From Achromobacter seleniivolatilans (GTDB lineage Bacteria > Pseudomonadota > Gammaproteobacteria > Burkholderiales > Burkholderiaceae_B): a stretch of 64,000 bases of DNA. The stretch is from contig NZ_CP132976.1 in NCBI RefSeq assembly GCF_030864005.1, positions 4,402,001 to 4,466,000 of the forward strand, in the 5' to 3' direction. A model generated the notes under the pieces. The model did no database searches. It was not told where the DNA came from and saw only the letters and a list, made by a program, of their open reading frames with translations. The position numbers were made by a program, and so were the translations under genes. This document shows, one piece after another, positions 48,006-59,829 of this stretch. Position 1 is the stretch's first letter; each line of letters starts with the position of its first letter.

Positions 48006-49421
48006 ATGCTTTCGTTCTCCCGCAATACCGTCTACCCGGCTGGCGCCGGCTTGCCTGCATCGGAACGGCTGGGCGCGTTGCTGGCCGTCATGCTGGCGGT
48101 CTGCATGGCCAGTCTGGATACCGCCATCGCCAATACGGCGCTACCCACCATCGCGCGTGATCTACAGGCCAGCGACGCGGGTTCCATCTGGGTCATCAGC
48201 GGTTATCAACTGGCCATGGTGGCCGGCTTGCTGCCTGCGGCCGCCCTTGGCGAAATCCTGGGCCACCGGCGCGTGTACATCGTGGGGTTGGTGGTATTTA
48301 CGCTCTCGTCATTGGCTTGCGGCTTGGCGCCATCGCTGCCATCGCTGGTGGTCGCGCGTATTCTGCAAGGCCTGGGCGCGGCCGGCGTCATGAGCGTAAA
48401 CGGCGCACTGCTACGCTTTATCTACCCCTCTCACATGCTGGGCCGTGGCTTGGGGTTGAACGCCATGGTGGTGGGCCTGTCTTTTGCGGCGGGTCCGACG
48501 GCGGCTTCGGCCATCCTGGTCTTCGGATCATGGCATTGGCTGTTTTTGATCAACGTGCCCATCGGCATCGTGGCGGCGGTACTGGGTCTGCGCGGCCTGC
48601 CCGAGACGGCGCGGGCGCCGCATGGCTTTGACGGTTTGGCGGCCTTGCTGTGTGCGTTGACCTTGGGCCTGTTCGTACTGGGTTCAAACGAACTGGCACA
48701 CAGCGCGCCCTGGCCGCGTGTGGCGCTTGAATGGGGCGGCGCGATCGCCAGCCTGTGGCTGCTGATGCGCAGGCAAGCAGGACACCCCGCGCCGATTCTG
48801 GCGGTGGACCTGTTGCGGCGGCCCTTGTTCGCTCTGTCCGCTGCCACAGCCGTGTGCGCCTTCGCGGCACAGGCGCTGGCCTTCGTGTCGTTGCCCTTTC
48901 TGTTCCAAACCGTCTTGGGATACAGCCAAATCCACACCGGCTTTCTGATTACGCCCTGGCCTGTGGTGGTCGCCATCATGGCGCCCATCGCTGGCCGGCT
49001 GTCCGACCATTATCCTGCTGGCATTCTTGGCGGCGTCGGGCTTGCGCTATTAGCGTTGGGCATGGTGCTGCTTGCGCTGATGCCCCCCACGCCGTCGGTC
49101 CTGGACATCTGCTGGCGCATGGCCATCTGCGGCGCGGGATTCGGCTTTTTTCAATCACCCAATCTGCGCGCCATCATGACGTCCGCCCCTGCCTCGCGGG
49201 CAGGCGGCGCCAGCGGCATGATCGGTACCGTGCGCCTGCTGGGACAGGCCACGGGTGCGGCGCTGGTTGCCGCCTGCTTCAACGTATCCACGACGCATGG
49301 CGCGATCGCCGCGTTATGGCTGGGCGGTTTGTGCGCCGCGCTCGCCTGCGTTGCCAGTTTTTCGCGGCTGCGCTTCGACGCGTCAGAGCCGGCGCAGGCT
49401 ACGACAACGCGCCAACCCTGA
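48006..49421 (+). CDS. MFS drug exporter, DHA2 (EmrB/QacA) family
   Basis: A 14-helix major facilitator of 471 residues from ATG 48006. TM1 contains LGALLAVMLAVCMASLDTAIANTALPTIARDL, cited in outline, with the DHA2 motif. The motif ALGEILGHRRVYIVGL follows TM2, and GLSFAAGPTAASAIL is motif C. An upstream ATG at 47868 would add 46 residues with no membrane character, and the 471-residue form fits the family better. It probably uses the proton gradient to export toxic organic compounds. Substrate unknown. Confidence 0.85.
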   Translation: MLSFSRNTVYPAGAGLPASERLGALLAVMLAVCMASLDTAIANTALPTIARDLQASDAGSIWVISGYQLAMVAGLLPAAALGEILGHRRVYIVGLVVFTLSSLACGLAPSLPSLVVARILQGLGAAGVMSVNGALLRFIYPSHMLGRGLGLNAMVVGLSFAAGPTAASAILVFGSWHWLFLINVPIGIVAAVLGLRGLPETARAPHGFDGLAALLCALTLGLFVLGSNELAHSAPWPRVALEWGGAIASLWLLMRRQAGHPAPILAVDLLRRPLFALSAATAVCAFAAQALAFVSLPFLFQTVLGYSQIHTGFLITPWPVVVAIMAPIAGRLSDHYPAGILGGVGLALLALGMVLLALMPPTPSVLDICWRMAICGAGFGFFQSPNLRAIMTSAPASRAGGASGMIGTVRLLGQATGAALVAACFNVSTTHGAIAALWLGGLCAALACVASFSRLRFDASEPAQATTTRQP

Positions 49422-49497
49422 AAACGCAACACTGTTGCGCTGTCTGTCGATATATTCCATGGCCCGTGGATATATTCGTAAGTTATGAAACAGTCGC

Positions 49498-49524
49498 TAA
49501 ATATCGCTGAAATTGGGCCGTTGT
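49498..49524 (+). promoter_or_regulatory. Candidate sigma-28 (FliA) promoter for the chemoreceptor gene
   Basis: TAAA at 49498-49501 and GCCGTTGT at 49517-49524 are separated by exactly 15 nt, as in the flagellar consensus TAAA-N15-GCCGATAA. The predicted transcript begins about 30 nt before the ATG at 49563, which supports that start over the earlier in-frame ATG at 49485. Upstream, two ATATATTC repeats 20 nt apart are also seen. Confidence 0.55.
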
Positions 49525-49562
49525 TCCCACTGCAGCACCCGCTGTTTTTTGGAACGACGCGT

Positions 49563-51161
49563 ATGACTCAGTTTTTGAAAGACATTACGATTCGCCGCAT
49601 GATTCTGTGCACTTTGCTCATGATCAGCGCCCTGCTAACCGGCCTGTCGGCCATCAGCGTTAATGGCTTGCAAAGCTCTGGCGACGCCCTCGCAGCCAGT
49701 AGCGAACTCCTACACGAAGTGTCCGCCCTGTCCCGGGTCAACGATCAAATCATGCGCGCCCGGCTGCGTCTGTCGCGCCAGCTGGAATACGCGGGCGAAG
49801 GCAAAACCGAGCAGGCGGCTGAAGAAGGGCGCGGCATCGACGCCGCGTTGGCTGAAGCCAAGAAACAGCAAGCGATCTTTGTGGGGCTTGCCAAGACAGA
49901 TGCCCCCGCAGCGATTCTGGACCCGATGCAAACCAGCTTCGAGGCGCTGGTCAACGGCGGCATCACCGTGCAGCGCCAGCACCTGGAAGCCGGGAATATC
50001 GCCCAGGCGCGCGCACATGCCGCCAGCGCTGTCGTCACGGCCAGCCGGAGCTTTGGCAAGAGCATCGAAAACTACGAAGCCTACGCCAAGGATCGCGAAA
50101 TCCTGCTGTGGGACGATGCCGCCGCCAAGCGCCAGCGTGCTTACATCGGCATGGGCGTCGTGCTGGGCATCTGCTTGCTGCTGCTGGTGCTGGGCGACCG
50201 CTATGTGGTGTCGTTCGTCAAGCGGCCTCTGGATTCCATCCAGGCGCATTTCCGGCGCATTGCCGATGGTGATCTGACGGCCGCCATCCCGCTTTTTGGC
50301 ACCAACTGCGTTGGCCAGATCATTCCTTATCTGCAGGAAATGCAGGCCAGTCTGGTCCGTACGGTGCATGCCGTGCGAGACGGCGTGGTGGAGATCCATA
50401 CCGGTTCCAGCGAAATTGCCGCAGGCAACCAGGACCTGTCCAGCCGCACGGAGCAGCAGGCAGCCTCGCTTGAGGAAACCGCGGCCAGCATGGAACAGTT
50501 GCTGTCCACCGTCACCAGCAACGCCGAAAACGCGCGTCAAGCCAACCAGATGGCCGCTACCGCCACCGAAGTTGTCCAGCGCGGCGGTCAGGCGGTGAAG
50601 GACGCCGTCAGCACCATGCGCGAAATCGCCCATGATTCCGGCCGTATTGAAGACATCGTCAGCGTCATTGATGGCATCGCATTCCAAACCAATATTCTGG
50701 CGCTGAATGCGGCGGTGGAGGCTGCCCGGGCAGGCGAAGAAGGCAAGGGCTTCGCGGTAGTGGCCGCCGAGGTCCGGTCTTTGGCACAGCGCAGCGCGGG
50801 CGCAGCCAAGGAAATCAAGCAACTGCTCAGCACGTCAGGCGCGACGGTGCAGGCGGGTTCAGCTCAGGTCGAAGCTGCCGGCCGCACGATGGAAGAAATT
50901 CTGTCCACCATTGAACGGCTGACCCTGCTGGTCAACGACATCGCATCGGCCTCGCACGAGCAGGTGACCGGTATTGATCAGGTGAACACCGCAGTGAACC
51001 AGATGGATCAGGTCACGCAGCAGAACGCGGCCCTGGTCGAAGAAGCAGCCGCTGCCGCATCCTCGCTTGAAATTCAGGCGCAACGCCTGCAAGGCGCGGT
51101 CAGCGCATTCCGGCTGCCTGCCCTGATCCAGGACCAGCGCCACGTCGCGCTCGCCGCCTGA
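49563..51161 (+). CDS. Methyl-accepting chemotaxis protein
   Basis: A 532-residue chemoreceptor. TM1 ([21 protein letters not shown]), a periplasmic four-helix-type sensor of about 155 residues, TM2 ([16 protein letters not shown]), HAMP ([20 protein letters not shown]) and a signalling domain with the hairpin tip [20 protein letters not shown]. No C-terminal NWETF-type CheR-binding pentapeptide is present (it ends in HVALAA). The ligand is unknown. GGAACG precedes the ATG by about 8 nt. A candidate sigma-28 promoter lies upstream. Confidence 0.92.
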   Translation: MTQFLKDITIRRMILCTLLMISALLTGLSAISVNGLQSSGDALAASSELLHEVSALSRVNDQIMRARLRLSRQLEYAGEGKTEQAAEEGRGIDAALAEAKKQQAIFVGLAKTDAPAAILDPMQTSFEALVNGGITVQRQHLEAGNIAQARAHAASAVVTASRSFGKSIENYEAYAKDREILLWDDAAAKRQRAYIGMGVVLGICLLLLVLGDRYVVSFVKRPLDSIQAHFRRIADGDLTAAIPLFGTNCVGQIIPYLQEMQASLVRTVHAVRDGVVEIHTGSSEIAAGNQDLSSRTEQQAASLEETAASMEQLLSTVTSNAENARQANQMAATATEVVQRGGQAVKDAVSTMREIAHDSGRIEDIVSVIDGIAFQTNILALNAAVEAARAGEEGKGFAVVAAEVRSLAQRSAGAAKEIKQLLSTSGATVQAGSAQVEAAGRTMEEILSTIERLTLLVNDIASASHEQVTGIDQVNTAVNQMDQVTQQNAALVEEAAAAASSLEIQAQRLQGAVSAFRLPALIQDQRHVALAA

Positions 51162-51177
51162 ACGGGCTGCAACGGTC

Positions 51178-51942
51178 CTATTCCCGCACGTAGCACGGGT
51201 ACAGCGCCTGCTGTGCCCGTGACCTTGCGGGGTCTATTTCAATCAGCACTATCGATTCCGTATCGGTGGATTGCGCCAACGGTTCGCCGTCAGGCTGAAA
51301 CGCAAACGCCATGCCGCCAAACACCTGCCCTTCGGCCGTGCGTCCCGCGCGGTTGGAACTGACGACGTAGCAGCCGGACACCAAGGCCGCCATGGCGCCA
51401 GCAGTCAACCAGCGGCCCGTGGATGCGCCGCTGGCGCGCGGCACCACGATCAACTCCGCCCCTGCGCGTCCATAGCGGCGCGAGCGCTCGTTGAACATCA
51501 ATTCGGTACATAGCAGGACCCCAAGACGCACGCCACCCAAGTCGAACACCTCGAAGCCGTCCTGCGCCGAGTGAAACCAGGTCGCTTCAAAAAAACCGGG
51601 CTCTTCCGGAAAGTACTGTTTGTGATGCAGCGGCGTATAGCGTCCGTTTTGCAGAGCAAACGCTTCGTTGGCCAGACGCTCTCCCGCTGGCACCGGCCGG
51701 GAGGAAACGATGGCAGGCACATTCAGCGCGGCCAGCGCAACCAAGCCCGCCTCGTGGATGCGCACCGATTCCGCCGCACGCTCCGGGTCATACACAGACG
51801 ACGAGGCCAACCAAGGCCCGAAAGGCATTTCGTTGGTCACCAGCAGGTCGGGCGAGAGCTCGCCAATACGCTCTGCAAGACCTTCCCAGGTTGCGCCATC
51901 CGGCATCAGATCCACCGGCCCTTCCATCATGCAAATCCGCAT
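51178..51942 (-). CDS. Nitrilase-superfamily carbon-nitrogen hydrolase at end of hut cluster
   Basis: A 254-residue amidase-type enzyme. The catalytic triad positions are visible: glutamate in TNEMPFGPW, lysine in LHHKQYFPEEPG, and cysteine in LGVLLCTELMF. GAGG lies about 8 nt before the ATG at 51942. It follows hutI with a 142-nt gap on the same strand. The hut cluster shows no hutF or hutG in this window, so this enzyme could act on N-formimino- or N-formyl-glutamate or histidine-derived amide (inference). It may equally be unrelated. Confidence 0.85.
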   Translation of the reverse strand: MRICMMEGPVDLMPDGATWEGLAERIGELSPDLLVTNEMPFGPWLASSSVYDPERAAESVRIHEAGLVALAALNVPAIVSSRPVPAGERLANEAFALQNGRYTPLHHKQYFPEEPGFFEATWFHSAQDGFEVFDLGGVRLGVLLCTELMFNERSRRYGRAGAELIVVPRASGASTGRWLTAGAMAALVSGCYVVSSNRAGRTAEGQVFGGMAFAFQPDGEPLAQSTDTESIVLIEIDPARSRAQQALYPCYVRE

Positions 51943-52084
51943 ACGCCCGCCTCGTCGATGTGTTGCGTTGCGCGCCCGGTAGCGGGCGGCATCCGGCCAC
52001 ATCGTAGAACGGCAGACGCGAGAATAGGGCGCCCGCAGACCAGCGGGTCCGAATCAGATGCGTATTGGTCTGAATCCGGCGGAC

Positions 52085-53302
52085 TCAGGCCAGCCCTTCC
52101 ATGTCCACCAACGCGCCATGCCGTATCACGCGCTTGGGCAAGTCGCCACCGATCCAGTAGGCCAGTTCGGCCGGATGTTCCACATCCCACGCTACAAAGT
52201 CTGCCACCATATCGGCCGCCAGAACCCCATGCGTCGCTTGAAGCCCCAAGGCCCGCGCAGCGTGCACCGTGGCGCCGGCCAACGCCTCTTCGGGCGTCAT
52301 TCTGAACAGGGTGCATGCCATGCTCAACATCAGCCGTAGCGACAAGGCCGGTGAAGTCCCCGGATTCAGATCACTGGCAATGGCGATCGGCACGCCGTGA
52401 TGACGCAACAGGCCAACAGGCGGCAGTTGAGTTTCGCGCAGCGCATAAAAGGCACCCGGCAACAATACCGCCACGGTGCCAGCCAAGGCCATCGCCAGCA
52501 CATCGCGTTCGGTCAGATATTCCAGATGGTCCGCCGACCAGGCCCCATAGCGCGCTGCCAAACTTGCGCCATGTAAAGACGACAATTGCTCGGCATGCAG
52601 TTTGACGGGCAGCCCCAATTGCACAGCGACCTTGAAGACGCGCTCGACCTGCTCAGGCGAGAACGCCAGATGCTCACAGAAAGCATCCACCGCGTCGACC
52701 AATCCTTCGGCCGCCAGCACTGGCAACATGCGGCGAGCCACCTCATCGATGTAGTCGTCGGCGCGCCCAGCAAATTCCGGAGGCAGCGCGTGCGCTGCCA
52801 GACACGTGGCGCTGACGGTTAACGGCAGGGTCTGCCCCAGACGCCGCGCCACGCGCAGCATCTTGCGCTCATTGGGCAGATCCAACCCGTATCCCGACTT
52901 CACTTCCAGCGTTGTCACGCCATCCCGCAACAGATGCAAGGCGCGGCGGCGCGCGCTGACGTACAGAGCATCCTCTGAAGCCGCCCGCGTAGCGCGCACC
53001 GTACTGGCAATACCGCCGCCCTTTGCCGCGATGTCGGCGTAATCCACGCCTTGCAACCGTTGCTCGAACTCCTGGCTGCGGTTGCCGCCGAAAACCAAGT
53101 GCGTGTGACAGTCGATCAGTCCTGGTGTCACCCAGGCCCCGCCCAGGTCGTGAACCTGAGCGTCCGGCGTATTCGGCCGCGCGCTATCCGGGCCTATCCA
53201 TTCGATGCGAATGCCGCGCGTCACGATGGCGGCATGCTGTATCACCGAATACCCGCCACGCGCCATTGTGGCCGCGTGGCAGTTACGCCAAACCTGTCTC
53301 AT
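52085..53302 (-). CDS. hutI: Imidazolonepropionase HutI
   Basis: Third step of histidine breakdown: hydrolyses imidazolone-5-propionate to N-formimino-L-glutamate. The 405-residue amidohydrolase shows the metal motif [12 protein letters not shown], the EVKSGYGLD strand, the [12 protein letters not shown] motif with a metal histidine, and [18 protein letters not shown]. It starts 34 nt after the permease gene. Typical length for the family. Confidence 0.96.
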   Translation of the reverse strand: MRQVWRNCHAATMARGGYSVIQHAAIVTRGIRIEWIGPDSARPNTPDAQVHDLGGAWVTPGLIDCHTHLVFGGNRSQEFEQRLQGVDYADIAAKGGGIASTVRATRAASEDALYVSARRRALHLLRDGVTTLEVKSGYGLDLPNERKMLRVARRLGQTLPLTVSATCLAAHALPPEFAGRADDYIDEVARRMLPVLAAEGLVDAVDAFCEHLAFSPEQVERVFKVAVQLGLPVKLHAEQLSSLHGASLAARYGAWSADHLEYLTERDVLAMALAGTVAVLLPGAFYALRETQLPPVGLLRHHGVPIAIASDLNPGTSPALSLRLMLSMACTLFRMTPEEALAGATVHAARALGLQATHGVLAADMVADFVAWDVEHPAELAYWIGGDLPKRVIRHGALVDMEGLA

Positions 53303-53336
53303 GCCTGCTCTCCTGATTTACGGCGGCGCCCGCCGC

Positions 53337-54743
53337 CTAGTCCGCCCCGTGCGCTACCGGCACCAGCTTGCCTCCGCCGGGTGTGCGCGGACGCACCCAC
53401 AGCCAATAGGCCACGCACAGCAACGCAATCCATACACTGCCCACGACCAAGGCCATCTGGGTCTTGGGGAAATACCCCAGAACGCCAATCACGAACACCA
53501 TGAACACGATTGCAGCGATCGGGCCTACCGGCCAGAAGGGCACCCGGAATTGCAATCCGGCCACCTCTTCTTGGCTCATCTTGCGCCGCATGGCAACCTG
53601 GGACAACAGAATCATCAGCCAGACCCACACAGTGGCAAAGGTGGCGATCGACGCGATCAGCACGAACACGTCTTCGGGAATCAGGTAGTTCAGCACCACG
53701 CCGAACAACAGCGAGCCCGTCATCACCAGTACCGTCATCCATGGCACGCCGTTATTGGACACATCAGCAAAACCCGCCGGCGCCTGGCCCTGCCTGGCCA
53801 TCCCGTAGAGCATGCGGCCAGCGCCGAAGATATCGCTATTGATCGCCGACACCGCCGCCGAAATCACCACGATATTCAGGATGGTCGCCGCCGACGCAAT
53901 GCCCAGGCTATCGAAGATCTGCACAAAGGGGCTGCCTTTGCTGCCGATCTGCGTCCAGGGAAAAATCGACATCAGCACAAACAGCGTCAGCACATAGAAC
54001 AACAGAATTCGCAGCGGTACGGCATTGATGGCGCGCGGAATGGTGCGGCTGGGGTCCTTGGCTTCACCGGCGGTAATGCCGATGATCTCGATGCCGCCAA
54101 AGGCGAACACAACCACCGCCAACGACGCCACCAGCCCGCCGACTCCGTTCGGCATGAAACCGCCGTGCTCCCACAGGTTTTGCACACCCGTGGCGGCGCT
54201 GTCCACATTCAAGCCGAATCCGAACAGCATGATGCCCAGTCCGCCCACGATCATCGCCACAATGGCACCGACCTTCAAGAGGGACAACCAGAATTCCAGT
54301 TCACCAAACACCTTGACGGAACACAGGTTGATGGCGCCGATGAAAAACACGATCGACAGCACCCAAATCCATCGCGGCACATCGGGGAACCAGAATCCCA
54401 TATACAAGCCGAACGCCGTGATGTCGGTCAGACACACGATGATCATCTCAAAGGCGTAAGTCCAACCCGTCAGGAATCCCGCTACGGGCCCCAGGTAGCT
54501 GGTCGCGTATTGCCCGAACGAGCCTGACACGGGGTTGTGAACCGCCATCTCTCCCAGTGCGCGCATGACCATGTACACGGCCGCGCCGGCGACCAGGTAG
54601 GCGATCAACACAGACGGGCCGGCCTCTTGAATGGCCTTGGCCGAACCATAAAACAGCCCCGTTCCAATGGCTGACCCCAAAGCCATGAAACGAATGTGCC
54701 GCGCGTTAAGTCCTCTTTTCAGATCCTGCGTACTTGTTGGCAT
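53337..54743 (-). CDS. Amino acid permease, probable histidine transporter (HutT type)
   Basis: A 468-residue AAT-family (APC superfamily) permease with 12 membrane helices. The N-terminus [29 protein letters not shown] and [17 protein letters not shown] are classical family signatures. The start [11 protein letters not shown] at 54743 is preferred over a longer frame. Location between hutH and hutI points to histidine uptake, like HutTh of pseudomonads (inference). Confidence 0.88.
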   Translation of the reverse strand: MPTSTQDLKRGLNARHIRFMALGSAIGTGLFYGSAKAIQEAGPSVLIAYLVAGAAVYMVMRALGEMAVHNPVSGSFGQYATSYLGPVAGFLTGWTYAFEMIIVCLTDITAFGLYMGFWFPDVPRWIWVLSIVFFIGAINLCSVKVFGELEFWLSLLKVGAIVAMIVGGLGIMLFGFGLNVDSAATGVQNLWEHGGFMPNGVGGLVASLAVVVFAFGGIEIIGITAGEAKDPSRTIPRAINAVPLRILLFYVLTLFVLMSIFPWTQIGSKGSPFVQIFDSLGIASAATILNIVVISAAVSAINSDIFGAGRMLYGMARQGQAPAGFADVSNNGVPWMTVLVMTGSLLFGVVLNYLIPEDVFVLIASIATFATVWVWLMILLSQVAMRRKMSQEEVAGLQFRVPFWPVGPIAAIVFMVFVIGVLGYFPKTQMALVVGSVWIALLCVAYWLWVRPRTPGGGKLVPVAHGAD

Positions 54744-54871
54744 CACTATGTCTCCGCACCAATTTATGTTCAAGCAGCAATAATCCCCGTGCGCGCGCCC
54801 TCTGCGAGACGCTCACGCACGGAGTCGAAGAGGGAAAGTGTTCAGTGCAGCATCAACACATTCCCAGTTAA

Positions 54872-56401
54872 TCAAAGGCTGGGAAGCAGCCCCGGCGGCA
54901 CCAGGTCCGTCAGCCCACGCAAAGCGAGCAATTGGCTGGCCGCGACGATGTCCGGTGAAAAGAATCGGTCGCGTTCGTAGTGAGCGACTTTTTCGCGCAG
55001 CAACGCGCGCGCGCGCTCCAACTTGGGCGAGGTCTTCAGGCCTTTGCGGAAATCCAGACCCTGGCAGGCGCCCAGCCATTCAATCGCCAGGATGTCGCGC
55101 ACGTTCTCGGCCATGGGCCAAAGCCGCTTGCCGGCGTTGGGCGCCATCGATACGTGGTCTTCCTGGTTGGCCGACGTAGGCAGGCTGTCGACACTGGCAG
55201 GATGCGACAGGGCCTTGTTGTCGCTGGCCAAAGCGGCTGCCGTCACCTGAGCAATCATGAATCCCGAGTTCACACCGCCATTGCTGACCAGAAACGGCGG
55301 CAATTGCGACATGTGTTTATCCATCATCAGCGAGATGCGGCGTTCCGACAGCGCGCCGATCTCGGCGATGGCCAGCGCCAGGTTGTCGGCCACCAGCGCC
55401 ACGGGCTCTGCATGGAAGTTCCCGCCCGAGATCACGTCGCCCGCGTCCGCGAACACCAGCGGGTTATCCGACACCGCGTTGGACTCGACTTCAAGCACCT
55501 GCGCCACATGGCGGATCTGCGTCAGGCAGGCGCCCATCACCTGGGGCTGGCAACGCAAAGAATAGGGATCTTGCACCTTGTCGCAGTCCGCGTGTGAATG
55601 GCCGACCTCGCTGTCATCGGTCAGCAGTCCGCGGTAGACGGCGGCCACGTCGATCTGGCCCTGCTGGCCTCGCGCCGCATGGATGCGCGCGTCGAACGGC
55701 GCGCGTGATCCCAGCATGGCTTCCACGCTAAGGCTGCCGCACACCAGCGCCGCGGCCATCAGGTCCTCGGCTTCAAACAAGCCGCGCAACGCATACGCTG
55801 TGGACACCTGCGTTCCGTTCAACAAGGCCAGACCTTCTTTGGCGGCAAGCGTCAGCGGTTGCAGTCCAGCCTTGGCCAGCGCCTCTTTGGCGGGCAGCCA
55901 TTCACCCTGATAGCGGGCCTTGCTTTCGCCCAGCAACAACAAAGACATGTGTGCCAACGGCGCCAAGTCGCCCGAGGCGCCCACCGACCCCTTCAGCGGG
56001 ATGTGCGGATAGACCTCGGCATTGACCAACGTAATCAGCGCGTCGATCACGCGGCGCCGGATGCCCGAGTAACCGCGAGCCAGACTATTGATTTTCAACA
56101 CCATGATCAGCCGCACCATGGTATCGTCCAGCGGTTCGCCCACGCCTGCTGCATGGGACAGCACCAGCGAACTTTGCAACGCTTCCAGGTCTTCGCGGGC
56201 AATCTTGGTCGATGCCAGCAGGCCAAATCCGGTATTGATGCCGTAGGCGGTGCGGCCTTCGGCGATGATGCGTTCCACGCAAGCGACGCTGGCCTCGATC
56301 GGGCCCGCCGCGGCCGGGTCCAGTGTCAACCGCAAGGGCTGCTGGTAAACGCGCCGCAGGTCGGCGAGCGTCATGTGACCAGGTTTCAGATGCAATTCCA
56401 T
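54872..56401 (-). CDS. hutH: Histidine ammonia-lyase HutH
   Basis: First step of histidine breakdown: L-histidine to urocanate and ammonia. The 509-residue product contains [15 protein letters not shown], in which Ala142-Ser143-Gly144 cyclise to the MIO cofactor, the active-site Tyr53 ([10 protein letters not shown]), and the conserved [17 protein letters not shown] region. Length normal. It lies 44 nt downstream of the NCS1 permease. Confidence 0.97.
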   Translation of the reverse strand: MELHLKPGHMTLADLRRVYQQPLRLTLDPAAAGPIEASVACVERIIAEGRTAYGINTGFGLLASTKIAREDLEALQSSLVLSHAAGVGEPLDDTMVRLIMVLKINSLARGYSGIRRRVIDALITLVNAEVYPHIPLKGSVGASGDLAPLAHMSLLLLGESKARYQGEWLPAKEALAKAGLQPLTLAAKEGLALLNGTQVSTAYALRGLFEAEDLMAAALVCGSLSVEAMLGSRAPFDARIHAARGQQGQIDVAAVYRGLLTDDSEVGHSHADCDKVQDPYSLRCQPQVMGACLTQIRHVAQVLEVESNAVSDNPLVFADAGDVISGGNFHAEPVALVADNLALAIAEIGALSERRISLMMDKHMSQLPPFLVSNGGVNSGFMIAQVTAAALASDNKALSHPASVDSLPTSANQEDHVSMAPNAGKRLWPMAENVRDILAIEWLGACQGLDFRKGLKTSPKLERARALLREKVAHYERDRFFSPDIVAASQLLALRGLTDLVPPGLLPSL

Positions 56402-56445
56402 TCTTGATCTCCAGGGCCGGATACCGGCCTCATGCTGTGACGCGC

Positions 56446-57858
56446 TCAGGCAGTTGAACGTAGCGCCGTGCGGGATTCAGGGAAGTGATCCCGCCGCGCA
56501 AATAGGTAATAGAGAATGCTGGGCACCACCAGGCCGATGATCCAGGAGATATCGACCCCGCCCAGACGTTCAACCATCGGGCCGGTGTAGAGCTTGGTGG
56601 AAATGAATGGCATCTGTACCAGAACGCCAAAGCTGTACACGAGGATGCCCGGCATATTCCACCGGCCATAACGCCCATCAGGGTCGCTCAACGCGGCCAC
56701 GTCATAACGCTCGCGGTTGATGAAGTAGTAGTCCACCAGATTCACGGCGCTCCAGGGTGTGAAGAACGCCAGCAGGAATAGGATGAAGGACTTGAACGCA
56801 TTCAGGAAGGAATGCTGGCCCACCAGCGCCACGCAAGTGGCTGCGCCCACGATCAGCAGCACGAAGACGGTACGTTGGCGGCGCGTAATCTCGACACTGC
56901 CGCGAAAGCCGCTGACGATGGTCGCGATGCACATGAAACTGCCGTAGGAATTCAACGTAGAGATCGTGACTTTGCCGAACGCGATGCTGAAATACAGCAG
57001 CGCCGCCATGGTCCCCGTGCCGCCCAGACCGACGATGTAGGCCACTTCGCGGCCGGCGAACTGGCCCGCGGCCATGGCGGCCGCCAGCACGCCCAGCACC
57101 ATCGCAATCTGTGCGCCCAGCACCGATCCCAGCCCTACCGCCAGAAAGGTCTTCACGGATGAGGTGGACGAGGGCAGGTAGCGCGAGTAGTCCGCGACAT
57201 AGGGCCCATAGGCGATCTGCCAGGATGCGGCCAGCGACACGGCCAACAGGAACGAGCTCCAGCTGAAATGCCGGATCTGCAACAGTTGGCCGACGTCGCC
57301 CACGGCGATAACGCGGCTGAACAGATACACAAAAGCAAGCAGGCCAAACACCGTTGCAACACGGCCGATCACGTGGATGACACGATAGCCAAACAGGGTC
57401 GCCACGACGATCGCCGCAGCAAAGATCAAGATGCCCACGGTATTGCTCACGCCAAGCAATTGGCCAATGGCCTGCCCCGACAGCACGGTACCGGTTGCCG
57501 TGAAGCCCAGATACATCAGGCACACCAGCACGATGGGAATCGCCGCGCCGTACACGCCAAACTGCACCCGGCTTGAAATCATCTGCGGCAGACCCAGCTT
57601 GGGGCCTTGGGCCGCATGAAGAGCCATGACCGCGCCGCCTAGCACTTGTCCAATAAACAATCCGATCAAAGACCAGAACACGTCTCCGCCCAGCACAACG
57701 GCCAAGGCCCCCGTGACGATGGCGGTGATCTGAAGATTGGCGCCCATCCACAACGTGAATTGGCTGTATAGCTTTCCGTGCCGTTCCGACTCCGGAATGT
57801 GGTCGATGGAACGGCGCTCAATAAGCGGCGCCGCATGTGTCTCGCTGGCCTGGGTCAT
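56446..57858 (-). CDS. NCS1-family permease, probable urocanate transporter (HutTu type)
   Basis: A 470-residue purine/cytosine-permease-family symporter with about 12 membrane helices. The start [24 protein letters not shown] and the [20 protein letters not shown] motif are NCS1 signatures. The position between hutU and hutH matches the HutTu urocanate transporter described in Pseudomonas fluorescens (family knowledge). The start MTQASETH at 57858 is chosen over an open frame to 57990. Confidence 0.85.
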   Translation of the reverse strand: MTQASETHAAPLIERRSIDHIPESERHGKLYSQFTLWMGANLQITAIVTGALAVVLGGDVFWSLIGLFIGQVLGGAVMALHAAQGPKLGLPQMISSRVQFGVYGAAIPIVLVCLMYLGFTATGTVLSGQAIGQLLGVSNTVGILIFAAAIVVATLFGYRVIHVIGRVATVFGLLAFVYLFSRVIAVGDVGQLLQIRHFSWSSFLLAVSLAASWQIAYGPYVADYSRYLPSSTSSVKTFLAVGLGSVLGAQIAMVLGVLAAAMAAGQFAGREVAYIVGLGGTGTMAALLYFSIAFGKVTISTLNSYGSFMCIATIVSGFRGSVEITRRQRTVFVLLIVGAATCVALVGQHSFLNAFKSFILFLLAFFTPWSAVNLVDYYFINRERYDVAALSDPDGRYGRWNMPGILVYSFGVLVQMPFISTKLYTGPMVERLGGVDISWIIGLVVPSILYYLFARRDHFPESRTALRSTA

Positions 57859-57938
57859 CGCATTGCCTCGATCTTGGGGGTCCGTACTGCGGCCGTCGCG
57901 GCCGCAGTCCCCCGCAGGTGGTGAAAGAACGCGCTGCT

Positions 57939-59618
57939 TTAGCGATTTCCGGTAACCATGGGCAGATTCAGCCCCTGTTCCCGGGCGCAATCGATGGCAA
58001 TGTCGTAACCCGCGTCTGCATGACGCATGACGCCCGTGCCCGGGTCATTCGTCAGCACGCGGGCGATGCGTTCGGCGGCCTCGTCAGTGCCGTCGCACAC
58101 GATCACCATGCCCGAGTGTTGCGAGAAACCCATGCCCACGCCGCCCCCATGATGCAGCGACACCCATGTCGCGCCGCCTGCGGTATTCAACAGCGCGTTA
58201 AGCAATGGCCAATCCGACACGGCATCCGAACCGTCCCGCATGGACTCGGTCTCGCGGTTGGGGCTGGCGACCGAGCCAGAATCGAGGTGGTCGCGGCCAA
58301 TGACGACAGGCGCCGACAACTCACCCGTGCGTACCATTTCATTGAAGGCCAGGCCAAGCTTGGCGCGCTGGCCCAGGCCGACCCAGCAAATACGCGCGGG
58401 CAAGCCCTGGAAGCTGATGCGCTCGCGCGCCATGTTCAGCCACTGATGCAGGTGCGCATCGTCGGGAATCAGTTCTTTGACCTTGGCGTCTGTCTTGTAA
58501 ATATCTTGCGGGTCGCCTGACAGCGCCACCCAGCGGAAAGGCCCCACGCCGCGGCAGAACAACGGCCGGATATATGCCGGCACGAATCCCGGAAAATCAA
58601 AAGCGTTCTCCACGCCTTCATCTTTGGCCATCTGGCGGATGTTGTTGCCGTAGTCGAACGTGGGCACGCCTTGCTGTTGCAGCGCCAGCATCGCCTGCAC
58701 GTGTATGGCCATCGACAGCTTGGCAGCTTTGATGACGGCCGCGGGCTCACGCGCGGCGCGCTCGCGGTATTCCGGCCAGGTCCAGCCGGAAGGCAGATAG
58801 CCGTTCAGCGGGTCGTGCGCGCTGGTCTGGTCCGTCACCATGTCTGGGCGCACGCCACGGCGTACCAATTCAGGCAGCACATCGGCGGCGTTGGCGCACA
58901 GCGCGATGGACACGGCGCGGCCGCTCTTTGTGTATTTTTCAATGCGGGCCAACGCATCGTCGAGATCCGTGGCCTGCTCGTCGACATAACGCGTGCGCAG
59001 GCGGAAGTCGATGCTGGTCTGCTGGCACTCGATATTGAGCGAGCACGCGCCGGCCAGGGTAGCTGCCAGCGGTTGGGCGCCGCCCATGCCGCCCAGCCCT
59101 GCGGTCAGCACCCAGCGGCCCGTCAGATCGCCGCCGTAATGTTGCCGGCCGGCTTCGACAAAGGTCTCGTAAGTGCCTTGCACGATGCCTTGACTGCCAA
59201 TGTAGATCCAGCTGCCGGCGGTCATCTGGCCGTACATCGCCAGGCCCTTGGCATCCAGTTCATTGAAGTGTTCCCACGTGGCCCAATGCGGCACCAGATT
59301 GGAGTTTGCAATCAGCACACGGGGCGCGTTGGCGTGGGTCTTGAATACGCCTACCGGCTTGCCCGATTGCACCAATAGCGTTTCATCATCATTCAGGTTC
59401 GTGAGCGACTCTACGATCTTGTCGTAGCACTCCCAATCGCGCGCGGCGCGGCCGATACCGCCATACACCACCAATTCCTTGGGGTTTTCGGCCACGTCCG
59501 GATCAAGGTTATTCATCAGCATGCGCAAGGGGGCTTCGGTCAGCCAGCTCTTGGCAGTCAGCGTGTTGCCGCGCGGCGCGCGGATGACGACGTCGCGGTA
59601 TCGGTGGGTTTGGTCCAA
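57939..59618 (-). CDS. hutU: Urocanate hydratase HutU
   Basis: Second step of histidine breakdown: converts urocanate to imidazolone-5-propionate with bound NAD+. The product has [23 protein letters not shown], the [19 protein letters not shown] segment and [18 protein letters not shown]. The start is read as TTG at 59618 because AAGGAG lies 6-7 nt upstream, and this gives 559 residues, matching family length. ATG at 59678 would add a 20-residue lysine- and alanine-rich extension. The HutC-type palindrome at 59691 lies 73 nt upstream of the TTG. Confidence 0.96.
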   Translation of the reverse strand: MDQTHRYRDVVIRAPRGNTLTAKSWLTEAPLRMLMNNLDPDVAENPKELVVYGGIGRAARDWECYDKIVESLTNLNDDETLLVQSGKPVGVFKTHANAPRVLIANSNLVPHWATWEHFNELDAKGLAMYGQMTAGSWIYIGSQGIVQGTYETFVEAGRQHYGGDLTGRWVLTAGLGGMGGAQPLAATLAGACSLNIECQQTSIDFRLRTRYVDEQATDLDDALARIEKYTKSGRAVSIALCANAADVLPELVRRGVRPDMVTDQTSAHDPLNGYLPSGWTWPEYRERAAREPAAVIKAAKLSMAIHVQAMLALQQQGVPTFDYGNNIRQMAKDEGVENAFDFPGFVPAYIRPLFCRGVGPFRWVALSGDPQDIYKTDAKVKELIPDDAHLHQWLNMARERISFQGLPARICWVGLGQRAKLGLAFNEMVRTGELSAPVVIGRDHLDSGSVASPNRETESMRDGSDAVSDWPLLNALLNTAGGATWVSLHHGGGVGMGFSQHSGMVIVCDGTDEAAERIARVLTNDPGTGVMRHADAGYDIAIDCAREQGLNLPMVTGNR

Positions 59619-59690
59619 GAGGCTCTCCTTGATGAGTTCCGCCGCGCCTTTCTTGTGCGCGGCTGTTGAACGGATCATAGGATGCCTATG

Positions 59691-59704
59691 CTTGTATATA
59701 CAAG
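59691..59704. promoter_or_regulatory. HutC-type operator upstream of hutU
   Basis: CTTGTATATACAAG is a perfect 14-bp palindrome, closely resembling published HutC operator sequences in Pseudomonas. It lies upstream of hutU, whose expression HutC, encoded nearby, is expected to repress until urocanate accumulates. Confidence 0.7.
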
Positions 59705-59829
59705 TACATAAAACCGAAATTTTCTCAGGGATTTCCCGTACCGATATGGCGGCACCAGGGGCATCCCGGCGGGAAGCAATAACCGATAAGAATTAGAAGC
59801 CCGCGGCCAGCCCGGCCACGGTATGACGC

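Noticed and set aside
49449..49477. Near-palindrome around the ATATATTC repeats before the chemoreceptor gene
   Set aside because: Arms mismatch at several positions; better described as two short direct repeats of unknown meaning.
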